From the NCBI RefSeq assembly GCF_900129005.1, contig NZ_FQUN01000011.1:1-64000 (forward strand): a stretch of 64,000 nt of DNA, given 5' to 3'. Source of the DNA: Leeuwenhoekiella marinoflava DSM 3653 (lineage in GTDB: Bacteria; Bacteroidota; Bacteroidia; Flavobacteriales; Flavobacteriaceae). Positions 52,629-61,646 of the stretch are shown here, in pieces. The position numbers and the translations under genes were made by a program. Position 1 is the stretch's first letter, and every line of letters begins with the position of its first letter. The notes under the pieces are model-generated. The model was not told the DNA's origin. It ran no database searches and saw only the letters and a program-made list of their open reading frames with translations.

Positions 52629-52765
52629 TCCTCGAAGTCCTATGTGATTGGTTTTAGTAACGCTCTAAACGCAATATAATAAGATCACTTCTAAATTTAA
52701 ATAAAGCCTTTGCATATTCTGCTCCTTGAAAAGCCTGATTGGTTTAGTTATACTGATTAAAACAA

Positions 52766-52794
52766 AAAAGACTGCCCTAATGGAGCAGTCTTTT
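52766..52794 (-). terminator. distal terminator downstream of the beta-helix lipoprotein gene
   Basis: The perfect 10-bp stem AAAAGACTGC / GCAGTCTTTT is followed by six T on the minus strand; the second of a tandem pair. Confidence 0.7.
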
Positions 52795-52821
52795 CTTTTG
52801 ACTTAAAAAATAGCTGAATAA

Positions 52822-52850
52822 AAAAGGTCCGAACAATGTCCGGACCTTTT
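52822..52850 (-). terminator. proximal terminator of the TonB receptor-lipoprotein operon
   Basis: The perfect 10-bp stem AAAAGGTCCG / CGGACCTTTT with a short loop and T run on the minus strand, 22 bp after the stop of the lipoprotein gene. Confidence 0.85.
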
Positions 52851-52872
52851 CTCTATAGCTAATTCAGATAAA

Positions 52873-54822
52873 TTATAATCTCGCGTCAATCCAAGTCCAA
52901 GTAGAAATATCTACTTTAGTTCCTGTAGTATAATCTCCTGTTACCACAGCAGCAGCTCCGTCTATTAAAACATTCGTAAGAGCTCCACCATCTACCATAT
53001 CAATATTGGTATCATACCCTTCTAAGTAAAGATTGGTAATGGTTGCACCAGATTGTTGTTTAAACTGTAAGGCAGTACCTCCAACAGTAGAAACAGCAGT
53101 GACATTAACAAACATAGGATTGTTGTTTACACCATCAGCTTCAAAAGCCGTTGAGAAGTCCTCGTTCGTATGAACAATGTAAGTATTCGTAACAGTACCG
53201 TTCCATCCTTCAGTCCAGTCTACAGAATCGTCCTGATTGTTATCTAAATAGATGTTGTTTACAGAAACAGTACCTCCAAAGAACTCAACACCATCATCAT
53301 CGCCATTGATAATTGCAATGTTCTCCACTAAAGTCTCACTACCAACAGCATAAAGCGTAAGTCCGTTAAATTGAGAGTCTGTTTGGATTTGAGCTCCTGC
53401 TCCAATAATTACAAGATTGGTGATATCACCTGAATCATCATCGTCAGTCGTTCCTCCATAAATAAGACCACCTACTTCAGCTTCAGCATCTACACCTGCT
53501 GTAGTAGTTGCTTCACCACATACAACAAGTCCACCCCAATCCCCACGGTTTCCGTTTAAAGATCCCATAACAACAGGATTGTCTTCTGTACCATTTACGT
53601 TGATCATTGCACCTTTTTCAACAGCGATATAAATACTTGCACCACCATCTACAGCAGTAATTTTAGTTCCTTCAGGAATCGTAAGGGTACTACCAGACTT
53701 CACTGTTAAAACATCATTTAATAAGTAACGGGTATCAGCATCAAGCGTCATATCTTCGGTAAGATCTCCGCTTAAAGCAACATATGCTTTAGCTTCAAGC
53801 CCAGATTGCACCCAGCTGAAATCAGCTACGTCTACAGTTGCTTCAGCAACGTAGCTCAATGCAGGATTTGAATCTTCACCTTCAACTTGCACGTTAGAAA
53901 AGGCACCTTCATCTACATAATCAAAAGAAGTATCAAAACCCTGTAAAGAAAGACCGGTAATAGTCGCTCCAGATTCTTTTTTAAACTGTAAAGCAATACC
54001 TCCTGTCTCAGAGATAGCAGTAAAATCTGTAATAGTAGGATTCCCATTAGCTCCATCTGCTTCTATAGCTGTAGAAAAATCATCACGATTTAAAACTACA
54101 TATGTATTTGTAATAGAACCATTCCATCCTTCAGTCCAGTCTACTGAATCATCCTGATTATTTTCTAGATATATGTTAGATGCATTAACGGTACCACCGA
54201 AAAACTCAATACCATCATCTTCACCATTTAAAACAGCTACATTAGAAATTTGAGTCTCATCCCCTACTGCATATAATGTAAGACCATTATATTGAGATTC
54301 TGCTTGAATGATTGCACCAGCATAATTGATAATCAAGTAATTGATAGAACCCGAATCGTCATTATCATCAGTGCCTCCGTAAATCAAACCACCCACTTCA
54401 GCTTCAGCATCTACTCCTGCTGTAGTAGTTGCTTCACCACAAATTACTAGACCTCCCCAGTCACCACCTTGCTCGTTAGCAGAAGTCATCACTACTGGAT
54501 TAGAAGCAGTACCGTCAATAATAATATCACCGCCTTGTTCTACAGCAATATACTTATCGGTTCCGGTTTCAGATACTAATCTTGTTCCTGCAGGAATAGT
54601 AAGGGTTGCACCATCCTTTACAATAAATGATCCTGTTATTTTATACTCTACTAGAGGATCTAACTCTCTATCTTCAGTAAGATTACCTGTAAGATTGCTA
54701 TCTTCTTCTGTTGGAGGTTCGGTTTCACCACCTAAATCGTCATCATTAGAACAGCTGCTTACTGCCATTGATAAACCTAAGGTAAAAATCCAAAGGTATT
54801 TAGTGTTCATCATTTTTTTCAT
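52873..54822 (-). CDS. surface lipoprotein with two tandem beta-helix-like repeats
   Basis: 649 residues with a lipoprotein signal (MAVSSCSNDDD, Cys at about residue 24). Two domains of about 307 residues each are clearly duplicated at protein and DNA level (period about 921 bp). Both contain GGDWGGLVICGEATTTAG or a near copy, YGGTxDxDDSG, DDGxEFFGGT and NQDDSVDWTEGWNG. Short Gly/Asp/Asn-rich strands suggest a right-handed beta-helix with many acidic sites, possibly binding Ca2+. Databases sometimes call such proteins multidrug transporter, which this sequence does not support. It follows the TonB receptor gene by 29 bp, so it is probably its substrate-binding partner. Ligand unknown. Confidence 0.75.
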   Translation of the reverse strand: MKKMMNTKYLWIFTLGLSMAVSSCSNDDDLGGETEPPTEEDSNLTGNLTEDRELDPLVEYKITGSFIVKDGATLTIPAGTRLVSETGTDKYIAVEQGGDIIIDGTASNPVVMTSANEQGGDWGGLVICGEATTTAGVDAEAEVGGLIYGGTDDNDDSGSINYLIINYAGAIIQAESQYNGLTLYAVGDETQISNVAVLNGEDDGIEFFGGTVNASNIYLENNQDDSVDWTEGWNGSITNTYVVLNRDDFSTAIEADGANGNPTITDFTAISETGGIALQFKKESGATITGLSLQGFDTSFDYVDEGAFSNVQVEGEDSNPALSYVAEATVDVADFSWVQSGLEAKAYVALSGDLTEDMTLDADTRYLLNDVLTVKSGSTLTIPEGTKITAVDGGASIYIAVEKGAMINVNGTEDNPVVMGSLNGNRGDWGGLVVCGEATTTAGVDAEAEVGGLIYGGTTDDDDSGDITNLVIIGAGAQIQTDSQFNGLTLYAVGSETLVENIAIINGDDDGVEFFGGTVSVNNIYLDNNQDDSVDWTEGWNGTVTNTYIVHTNEDFSTAFEADGVNNNPMFVNVTAVSTVGGTALQFKQQSGATITNLYLEGYDTNIDMVDGGALTNVLIDGAAAVVTGDYTTGTKVDISTWTWIDARL

Positions 54823-54851
54823 TTTAATCTGGTTTTAATTAAACTTTACTT

Positions 54852-57683
54852 TTAGAAGTCATAGGTAAGACCTAACAAAAAGGTTCTGCCTAAACTATAG
54901 GATTGTATTGTTGCATCACCCGGCACTCTGTTTTCACTTGCCGGTAACTGAAATTGAGTTTGTTCAATAGTAGGGTCTAGTAGATTTCTTCCGGTAAGCT
55001 TTACCGCAAAACCTTCTGTGACTTTTTTAGAAAGTACAGCATCCAGCACCACAAAACCTTTCTCTATGATAGCTTCATTGAAAAACACATCAGGTTCTTG
55101 CTGATTGGTGGGTGAGCCTAAGGCTAATATTTTTGAAGAAGCATAATTTCCTATGATATTAAATTCCCAAGGTTTTTCTGCTGCAGTACTAAATCCTAAG
55201 GTTGCATTAACAATCCAATCTGAAGCTCCTTGTAAACCATCATCAGACTTACCATTATATCTATACGTTCTTAATAAATCTCCATCTTCGTTATAAACCT
55301 CCTTAAGATCTTGTTCATGGAATATACGGGTGATATTACCAGATAAACGAACTCCTATGTTTCCACTATCTTCTTCTGCCTTTATAATATTTACACGCCC
55401 TTCTAATTCTAAGCCCAAAACATTAGCTTGTTCCCCGGCATTGAAATAAGAAAAGATCCCAGCCGCCCCTCTTTGTTGCACCTTGTTGATCGGATCATTA
55501 ATGATTTTGTAAAATGCTGCAACAGATAAAAGCTCATCTGAAGAAGGGAACCACTCATATTTCAAATCAAAATTGTAGTTAATAGAAGCTTCTAAATCTG
55601 GGTTCCCTTTAGTAACCTGACCTACAGGAGAAACATATTCAAATGGAGCAATTTCTTTAAATTCTGGAAGTGTTATGGTACGACTACCAGCCAGACGAAT
55701 TCCCTGATCCGCTGTTAAATTATACTTGAAGTTTACGGAAGGATACAGATTGGTGTATTCTTTATTTGCAGATCCTTCACGACCTGGAAAGTTATTTACA
55801 TTAAAATCAACATCAATCACATCCCGTTGAAAACGCAAACCTAAATTAAGATTAAACTTTTCTTTTTGTAAGGTGTACGCAGCGAATGCTGATTGAGATT
55901 CTAAATCACCCTTATACCGATCCGTAGGTAAAAATTTAAAATCTAAGTCTCCTGACTGAAAATTATCTTCAGTAAATATGACATCAAGATTATCTATAGA
56001 AACATCTCCAAAATCAGCTCCTGCATTGCTTTCTGTTGCTCCTATAAACTGAGATTTAAAGTCGCGGGATTTATAACGAATGTTTAAACCTCCGGAAAGT
56101 TCTGCTTTATCACCCGTATCAAAATCTTCACTCAACACATAAGTGTCTTTTATAAATCCTGCTACTTCCTGATCATCAATCAACTGAAAACTTTTACGTT
56201 GTTGAAATCCCCCCTGAACACCCAACTCTACAAAATCTGCATCCGGTGTAATATTAATTTCATTCCGGGTACGGTTAGGTTCGTCTGCACTTAATAAATT
56301 AAAGCCCACACCCCAATTCAAATCATTTTTTTCTGACAACTGATGATCTCCAAAAAGCTGATTAACCCACAATCTGGTTTGCTTGGTATTCTGATCTCTT
56401 ATAAACTGAAACACATCATCTCGTGATTCTTCTTCAAAAACAGTTGCCTCCCCATTTCTACCGCCTTCAAAAACCTGATCTGAAAGGCTATTTACGAATA
56501 ATGAAACCCATCGTACGGAATGCTTATCATCTATCTTGTAATCAGCATTCAACAAACCTGTAGTTGTAATATTACGGCTGTAAAAAGTTGCATCAGTAAT
56601 GGTATCTTGAACATTATTTTCTTGATATTGTCTAAAAACACCTGTTCTATATTTAAAATCAGCCGATTGCGAAGCGGTAAACAACACTTTAAATTTTTCT
56701 CCAAATTTCTTTCCGGCAGTGATTGCATACCGGTAATTCATAGGAAAATTAGCTGTTGTAGTATTCCAAGTGTTTTGGGTTAATCTAGGATATGCAGCAT
56801 ATCCCGGTGAACTTGTTTGTGTAGACTCATTAAATCCTTGATTTTTTAAGAAACCAAACGTATAATCCCCCTTATTTCCGGTAAGCTTAAAATTATCACT
56901 TACACCACTTTGCGTTGCATTTGTGTTAGCTCCAACACGTATACCAACACCTAATTCTTTAGTACCACTTAACTCTTTGGTAGAAACATCGATAGTTCCA
57001 GAAGCTTGATCCGCAGAATTATCCACTCCAAACGTTTTACTGATCCCTACATTCTGAATAATACGCGTTGAAAAAAGACCTAGATCTATATTTTTCTTTT
57101 CTACATCATCAGAAGGTATAGGAAGGCCATTCATTGTTGTATATAAATAACGATCCCCTAATCCTCTTACATAAATATCTCCAGAAGCCTGACTGGAAGT
57201 AACACCAGATATTTTTGTAGTTGCAGTAGCTGCATCAGTAACACCTTGTTGCGCCAATTGTACAGCCCCTATACTTTCTTTTATCTCTACTGCCTTCTTC
57301 TGCTCCAATAACAAGGCAGACTCCCGTTCTCTACTGGTCTGCACTTGTATTAAAACCTCATCAAGCGCTGCGGCACTCGCCCCAAGGGCAGTACTCACAT
57401 TGGTAAATTTCCCTGCCTCAACCACTACGTCAGGTACCGTTACAGGCTCATACCCTACGAAGCTAAATTCTACTTGATAGGTACCTACCGGTACATTTTC
57501 TATTATGTATTTCCCATCAAAATCGGTAGTGGCTCCTTTTGTAGTTCCTTTAATAATAACATTAGCAAATGGAAGCGGCTCGTTATTCATTTCTTTATCA
57601 GAAAGCACCCCTTCTATCGTACCGGTTTGCCCGAATGCCACTGCTGATAGCATAAACATTAAAAGGCCTAAAATCTGTTTCAT
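54852..57683 (-). CDS. TonB-dependent receptor with carboxypeptidase-like N-terminal domain
   Basis: 943 residues from ATG 57683, which opens into the signal peptide (LGLLMFMLSAVAFGQ); an 8-residue longer start is unlikely. Carboxypeptidase-regulatory-like domain (about 20-105, with TTDFDGKYIIENVPVGTY), then a TonB-box-like region ALDEVLIQVQTSRERES, plug domain (about 120-240, GDIYVRGLGDRYLYTTMNG) and a 22-strand barrel ending in LGRTFLLGLTYDF. It differs from SusC in the plug and has no SusD next to it. The adjacent partner is the duplicated beta-helix lipoprotein. Uptake substrate not evident. Confidence 0.93.
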   Translation of the reverse strand: MKQILGLLMFMLSAVAFGQTGTIEGVLSDKEMNNEPLPFANVIIKGTTKGATTDFDGKYIIENVPVGTYQVEFSFVGYEPVTVPDVVVEAGKFTNVSTALGASAAALDEVLIQVQTSRERESALLLEQKKAVEIKESIGAVQLAQQGVTDAATATTKISGVTSSQASGDIYVRGLGDRYLYTTMNGLPIPSDDVEKKNIDLGLFSTRIIQNVGISKTFGVDNSADQASGTIDVSTKELSGTKELGVGIRVGANTNATQSGVSDNFKLTGNKGDYTFGFLKNQGFNESTQTSSPGYAAYPRLTQNTWNTTTANFPMNYRYAITAGKKFGEKFKVLFTASQSADFKYRTGVFRQYQENNVQDTITDATFYSRNITTTGLLNADYKIDDKHSVRWVSLFVNSLSDQVFEGGRNGEATVFEEESRDDVFQFIRDQNTKQTRLWVNQLFGDHQLSEKNDLNWGVGFNLLSADEPNRTRNEINITPDADFVELGVQGGFQQRKSFQLIDDQEVAGFIKDTYVLSEDFDTGDKAELSGGLNIRYKSRDFKSQFIGATESNAGADFGDVSIDNLDVIFTEDNFQSGDLDFKFLPTDRYKGDLESQSAFAAYTLQKEKFNLNLGLRFQRDVIDVDFNVNNFPGREGSANKEYTNLYPSVNFKYNLTADQGIRLAGSRTITLPEFKEIAPFEYVSPVGQVTKGNPDLEASINYNFDLKYEWFPSSDELLSVAAFYKIINDPINKVQQRGAAGIFSYFNAGEQANVLGLELEGRVNIIKAEEDSGNIGVRLSGNITRIFHEQDLKEVYNEDGDLLRTYRYNGKSDDGLQGASDWIVNATLGFSTAAEKPWEFNIIGNYASSKILALGSPTNQQEPDVFFNEAIIEKGFVVLDAVLSKKVTEGFAVKLTGRNLLDPTIEQTQFQLPASENRVPGDATIQSYSLGRTFLLGLTYDF

Positions 57684-57830
57684 CAATAATCTAATTTTGT
57701 GCTGCAAAGATGTTTCGAAAGAAACTGTAGCCAGTTAATCCAATGTTATCAATTCGTAACCTAAGGGTTACATCATGGTTACCTTAATGTTAAGCGATTT
57801 TAGAGCTTACTCTAAATCATTAGATTAAAA

Positions 57831-57855
57831 TTTGGCAATACTGTATCTTGCCAAA
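57831..57855. promoter_or_regulatory. inverted repeat in front of dgt
   Basis: Perfect 8-bp repeat TTTGGCAA / TTGCCAAA with a 9-nt spacer, ending 2 nt before the dgt ATG (57858). It may be an operator or a hairpin that covers the start codon. A TATCTTG sequence resembling a -7 box lies within it. Confidence 0.5.
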
Positions 57856-57857
57856 AA

Positions 57858-59201
57858 ATGGCTATTATGATGAACTGGGAACATTTGCTCTCTCTAAAGA
57901 GACAAGGAGACACCGCAAAAAGACTGCGTATAGAACAAGACGATACCCGTCTTGGATTTGAAGTAGATTATGATCGAATCATATTCTCGCCGCCTTTTAG
58001 AAGCTTGCAAGATAAGACTCAGGTCATCCCTTTATCTAAAACCGATTTTGTTCACACACGCTTAACACACAGCCTGGAAGTGTCTGTTGTAGGACGTTCT
58101 CTAGGAAGAATGGTAGGTAAAAAATTATTGGAAAAACATCCACATCTGGAGCAGGTTTACGGCTACCGCTTTAATGATTTTGGTGCTATTGTCGCTGCTG
58201 CGGCACTCGCCCACGATATCGGTAATCCGCCGTTTGGGCATTCGGGAGAAAAAGCTATTGGGGAGTTTTTCAAATCGGGTTATGGTAAACGTTATCAAGA
58301 CAGCTTAACCGAAAAAGAATATCAAGACCTCATCAAATTCGAAGGGAATGCTAACGGCTTTAAAGTGCTCTCCCAAAGCAAACCGGGAGCTCAGGGCGGT
58401 CTCCGACTTTCGTATGCGACCTTAGGGGCTTTTATGAAATATCCTAAAGAATCGCTTCCGCACAAACCCACAGATCACATTGCAGATAAAAAATACGGTT
58501 TCTTTCAATCTGAAAAAGAGCTGTTTGCTGATGTCGCTCAAGAACTAGGCTTATTAAACAGAAGTGAGACTGGTGATTTAAGCTGGTCCCGTCATCCACT
58601 AGCCTATCTCGTTGAAGCTGCAGATGATATTTGTTACACCATTATTGATTTTGAAGACGGCATAAACTTAGGCCTTATTCCGGAAGAGTATGCACTGGAG
58701 TATATGGTTAAACTGGTCGGAAATACTATTGACCGCAACAAATACAATGCGTTGCAAGAAACTTCAGACCGTGTGAGTTACTTACGCGCACTGGCAATTG
58801 GCACACTGATTACTGAAAGTGTCGAGACTTTTATGAGGTATGAAGAAGAAATTCTCGCCGGAACTTTCAATCAGTCTTTAATAGACAAAAGCAACTACCA
58901 GGCACAGATCACCGACATCATCAACCTGAGTATCGAACGCATCTACAAAAGTCGCGAAGTCATCGAAAAGGAAATTGCCGGGTATGAAATTCTATCCACA
59001 CTTCTTGAAGCACGTTGCAAGGCACTTGACAATACAGACACGCATTACAACCAACTCATTCAGCAGCTTCTGGCTCCGGTAGATAAATCTAAAAATACAT
59101 TGTACCAAAACCTTATTCAGATTTGTGCTGAAATATCAACGATGACAGACGGTAAAGCCTTACGCAATTACAAAAAGATAAAGGGTTTGGATATTAAGTA
59201 A
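57858..59201 (+). CDS. dgt: deoxyguanosinetriphosphate triphosphohydrolase (HD superfamily)
   Basis: 447 residues. HD-domain metal motif: HTRLTHSLEV (His66, His71) and ALAHDIGNPPFGHSG with His119-Asp120 and the dGTPase-typical NPPFGH segment. A further conserved DDICYTIIDFEDG occurs near residue 255. It cleaves dGTP to deoxyguanosine and triphosphate, controlling the dNTP pool. The first start (MAIMMNWEHL) is used; MNWEHL two codons later is also possible. Confidence 0.93.
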   Translation: MAIMMNWEHLLSLKRQGDTAKRLRIEQDDTRLGFEVDYDRIIFSPPFRSLQDKTQVIPLSKTDFVHTRLTHSLEVSVVGRSLGRMVGKKLLEKHPHLEQVYGYRFNDFGAIVAAAALAHDIGNPPFGHSGEKAIGEFFKSGYGKRYQDSLTEKEYQDLIKFEGNANGFKVLSQSKPGAQGGLRLSYATLGAFMKYPKESLPHKPTDHIADKKYGFFQSEKELFADVAQELGLLNRSETGDLSWSRHPLAYLVEAADDICYTIIDFEDGINLGLIPEEYALEYMVKLVGNTIDRNKYNALQETSDRVSYLRALAIGTLITESVETFMRYEEEILAGTFNQSLIDKSNYQAQITDIINLSIERIYKSREVIEKEIAGYEILSTLLEARCKALDNTDTHYNQLIQQLLAPVDKSKNTLYQNLIQICAEISTMTDGKALRNYKKIKGLDIK

Positions 59202-59205
59202 ACTA

Positions 59206-59314
59206 CCTTGGAGGCAAGCCTGTCTGCCAACAAAGGAAGGCCCCCAAGGCATTTAAAGAAAACAGTTTTTGACTTCGAGACAAGCCTCGGAGCATTTAAA
59301 TCTCGATTATCGAG
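59206..59314. repeat. degenerate repeat units in the dgt-dxs spacer
   Basis: Two units share GAGnCAAGCCT (59211-59221 and 59277-59287) and GCATTTAAA (59249-59257 and 59292-59300). The first forms a hairpin CCTTGG..CCAAGG (59206-59249) and the spacer ends with a CTCGAT-TATCGAG near-palindrome (59302-59314). Looks like an intergenic dispersed repeat rather than a terminator. Confidence 0.45.
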
Positions 59315-59317
59315 TAC

Positions 59318-61084
59318 CTATTCCAGATAAGACTGAATATTCTCTTTTAAACTTTCAAAATCCAAACCTAAGGCGTGTTGCAATTCTTCGGTGGTGCCTT
59401 GTTCTATAAATTGATCAGGGATTCCGAAGATCTCCAGTTTGCCTGGATACTTTTGACGCGCAGCTTCTTCGGCTATCGCGCTTCCAAAACCACCGGATTG
59501 AACCCCGTCTTCCAAGGTTATTAATGTGTTATACTTTTTGAAAACCCGCTTGAGCATCACGAGATCGAGCGGCTTCACAAAACCAAAATAATACACAGAG
59601 ACGTTCCCCTTAAATACCGCTGCAAGTTGCAGGGCTGTTTCAGTAAAATTACCGGTAGCTAAAATGGCGAGTTGTGAGCCTTTAATCAAGTGTTCTGCCT
59701 TTCCTAGTTCCAGTTGCTTAAAAGGGTTCTGCCAGTTCAATTCCAATCCGCGCCCTCTGGGATAACGAATTGCGATGGGTGACTCGAGACCCAATTGCGC
59801 CGTATACATAATATTCCGTAAGCTTGCTTCATTCCGCGGAGCGAAAATGATAAGATTGGGAATACAACGTAAATAGGCCAGATCAAAGACGCCGTGATGT
59901 GTTGCACCATCGGCACCTACTAGCCCTGCCCGATCCACACAGAAAATAACCGGGAGCTTTTGCAACGCCACATCATGAATCAACTGATCATACGCGCGTT
60001 GTAAAAATGTAGAATAGATTGCACAAAACACAATACCTCCTGATGCTGCTATCCCGGCAGATAAGGTTACCGCGTGTTGCTCTGCAATTCCCACATCAAA
60101 AGCACGCTCCGGAAACTGCTGCATCATATACTTTAAAGAACTTCCCGTAGGCATTGCCGGTGTAATCCCAATAATTTGCTTGTTCTTTTTTGCCAGTTCT
60201 ACTAAAGTCAATCCAAATACATCCTGATACTTAGGCGGCTGCGGATGAATATTCTTAGGTTTTAACTCCCCCGTTAGTGCATCAAATTTTCCGGGAGCAT
60301 GATACACAACCTGATCAGCTTCGGCTTGTTTAAGACCTTTTCCTTTTGTAGTAATTACATGCAGAAATTTAGGCCCTTTTATTTTCTTTAGCGTAGTAAA
60401 AATCTCAAGCAGCTTCTCCATATCGTGCCCGTCAACGGGACCAAAATAATTGAAGTTTAACGCTTCAAAAATATTCTCTTGCCGTTGGCTTCCCGTTTTC
60501 ACCTGAGTCAGGTAATTCTTAAGCGCACCCACACTGGGGTCAATCCCGATGGCATTATCGTTGAGAATCACCAACAAATTGGCATCGCTATCACCCGCGT
60601 GATTCAAAGCTTCAAAAGCCATTCCGCTCGCAATAGAAGCATCGCCTATTACGGCTATGTGATTGCGCGCTGTATTTCCTTGAATTTTTGAAGCGATTGC
60701 CATACCCAGAGCCGCAGAGATCGAAGTACTGGAGTGTCCGGTTCCAAAAGCATCATAACTATTTTCCTGCATTTTGGGGAAACCGCTCAACCCCTCAAAC
60801 TGGCGGTTGGTCTCAAAATTATCCCGCCTTCCGGTAATGATTTTATGTCCGTATGCTTGATGCCCAACATCCCAAATCAACTTATCATCTGGAGTTTTAA
60901 AGGCATAATGCAAAGCCAAAGTAAGCTCTACAACGCCCAGACTGGCACCTAGATGTCCTTCTTTAGTCGCCACAATATCAATAATAAAACGACGCAATTC
61001 CGCAGCGATTACGCTCAACTGTTCAATAGGAAGTTGGCGTAAATCAGCAGGATCATCTATCGTTTCTAAAAGCGGATACCTCAT
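59318..61084 (-). CDS. dxs: 1-deoxy-D-xylulose-5-phosphate synthase
   Basis: 588 residues from ATG 61084 (MRYPLLETIDDPADL), the conserved start; longer frames upstream overlap tadA on the other strand and are not homologous. The thiamine diphosphate domain has IGDASIASGMAFEALNHAG (Bacteroidota variant of the GDG motif) and the central transketolase domain VDRAGLVGADGATHHGVFD and AEQHAVTLSAG. It makes DXP from pyruvate and glyceraldehyde 3-phosphate, the first step of the MEP route that supplies the prenyl synthase encoded at 41.8-42.8 kb. Confidence 0.95.
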   Translation of the reverse strand: MRYPLLETIDDPADLRQLPIEQLSVIAAELRRFIIDIVATKEGHLGASLGVVELTLALHYAFKTPDDKLIWDVGHQAYGHKIITGRRDNFETNRQFEGLSGFPKMQENSYDAFGTGHSSTSISAALGMAIASKIQGNTARNHIAVIGDASIASGMAFEALNHAGDSDANLLVILNDNAIGIDPSVGALKNYLTQVKTGSQRQENIFEALNFNYFGPVDGHDMEKLLEIFTTLKKIKGPKFLHVITTKGKGLKQAEADQVVYHAPGKFDALTGELKPKNIHPQPPKYQDVFGLTLVELAKKNKQIIGITPAMPTGSSLKYMMQQFPERAFDVGIAEQHAVTLSAGIAASGGIVFCAIYSTFLQRAYDQLIHDVALQKLPVIFCVDRAGLVGADGATHHGVFDLAYLRCIPNLIIFAPRNEASLRNIMYTAQLGLESPIAIRYPRGRGLELNWQNPFKQLELGKAEHLIKGSQLAILATGNFTETALQLAAVFKGNVSVYYFGFVKPLDLVMLKRVFKKYNTLITLEDGVQSGGFGSAIAEEAARQKYPGKLEIFGIPDQFIEQGTTEELQHALGLDFESLKENIQSYLE

Positions 61085-61088
61085 AAAA

Positions 61089-61096
61089 CAAAGGTA
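61089..61096 (-). promoter_or_regulatory. candidate -7 box for dxs
   Basis: Minus strand TACCTTTG, full TAnnTTTG match only 4 nt before the dxs ATG. Transcription would start within or at the start codon (leaderless). No good -33 element. Confidence 0.3.
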
Positions 61097-61181
61097 GCCG
61101 AACTTACAGAAATAATAAGTTGGTCTTTTAAAAATGATACTGTAAAAAACTTTTTTATCTTCATTCCTTAAAAGCAAGACT

Positions 61182-61637
61182 ATGGCTCTGATAGAACCCT
61201 TTGATGATGCGTATTTTATGAAAAAAGCCCTGATGGAAGCGGAGACCGCTTTTGATCTGGGCGAAATTCCCGTGGGTGCTGTCATCACCGTCAACAATAC
61301 GATAATAGCACGCGCGCACAATCTTACCGAGCGTCTTAACGATGTAACGGCACATGCAGAGATGCAAGCCATCACGGCTGCCGCTAATTATTTAGGCGGA
61401 AAATATTTGACCGATTGTACCTTGTATGTCACCTTAGAACCCTGTCAAATGTGTGGGGGTGCTTTGTATTGGAGTCAGCTTTCACGTATTGTATATGCAG
61501 CGGCTGATCCGAATAGAGGGTACAAAAATCTGGGAACTCAATTGCATCCTAAAACCCAAGTCACAAGCGGTATTCTGGAAACCGAAGCAAGCGCTTTATT
61601 GAAACGCTTTTTTATACAACGCCGTAACCTGAATTAA
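61182..61637 (+). CDS. tadA: tRNA-specific adenosine deaminase / nucleoside deaminase
   Basis: 151 residues with the CDA-fold zinc motifs HAEMQA (His58, Glu60) and TLEPCQMCGGAL (Cys88, Cys91). Length and the GEIPVGAVI stretch fit TadA, which converts adenosine to inosine at the wobble position of tRNA-Arg(ACG). A guanine deaminase is a less likely alternative. Divergent from dxs. Confidence 0.9.
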   Translation: MALIEPFDDAYFMKKALMEAETAFDLGEIPVGAVITVNNTIIARAHNLTERLNDVTAHAEMQAITAAANYLGGKYLTDCTLYVTLEPCQMCGGALYWSQLSRIVYAAADPNRGYKNLGTQLHPKTQVTSGILETEASALLKRFFIQRRNLN

Positions 61638-61646
61638 ATCCTTCCT

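Noticed and set aside
61084-61375. N-terminal extension of dxs to 61375
   Set aside because: It overlaps tadA on the other strand and is not DXS-like; the ATG at 61084 gives the conserved start and has a -7 box in front of it.
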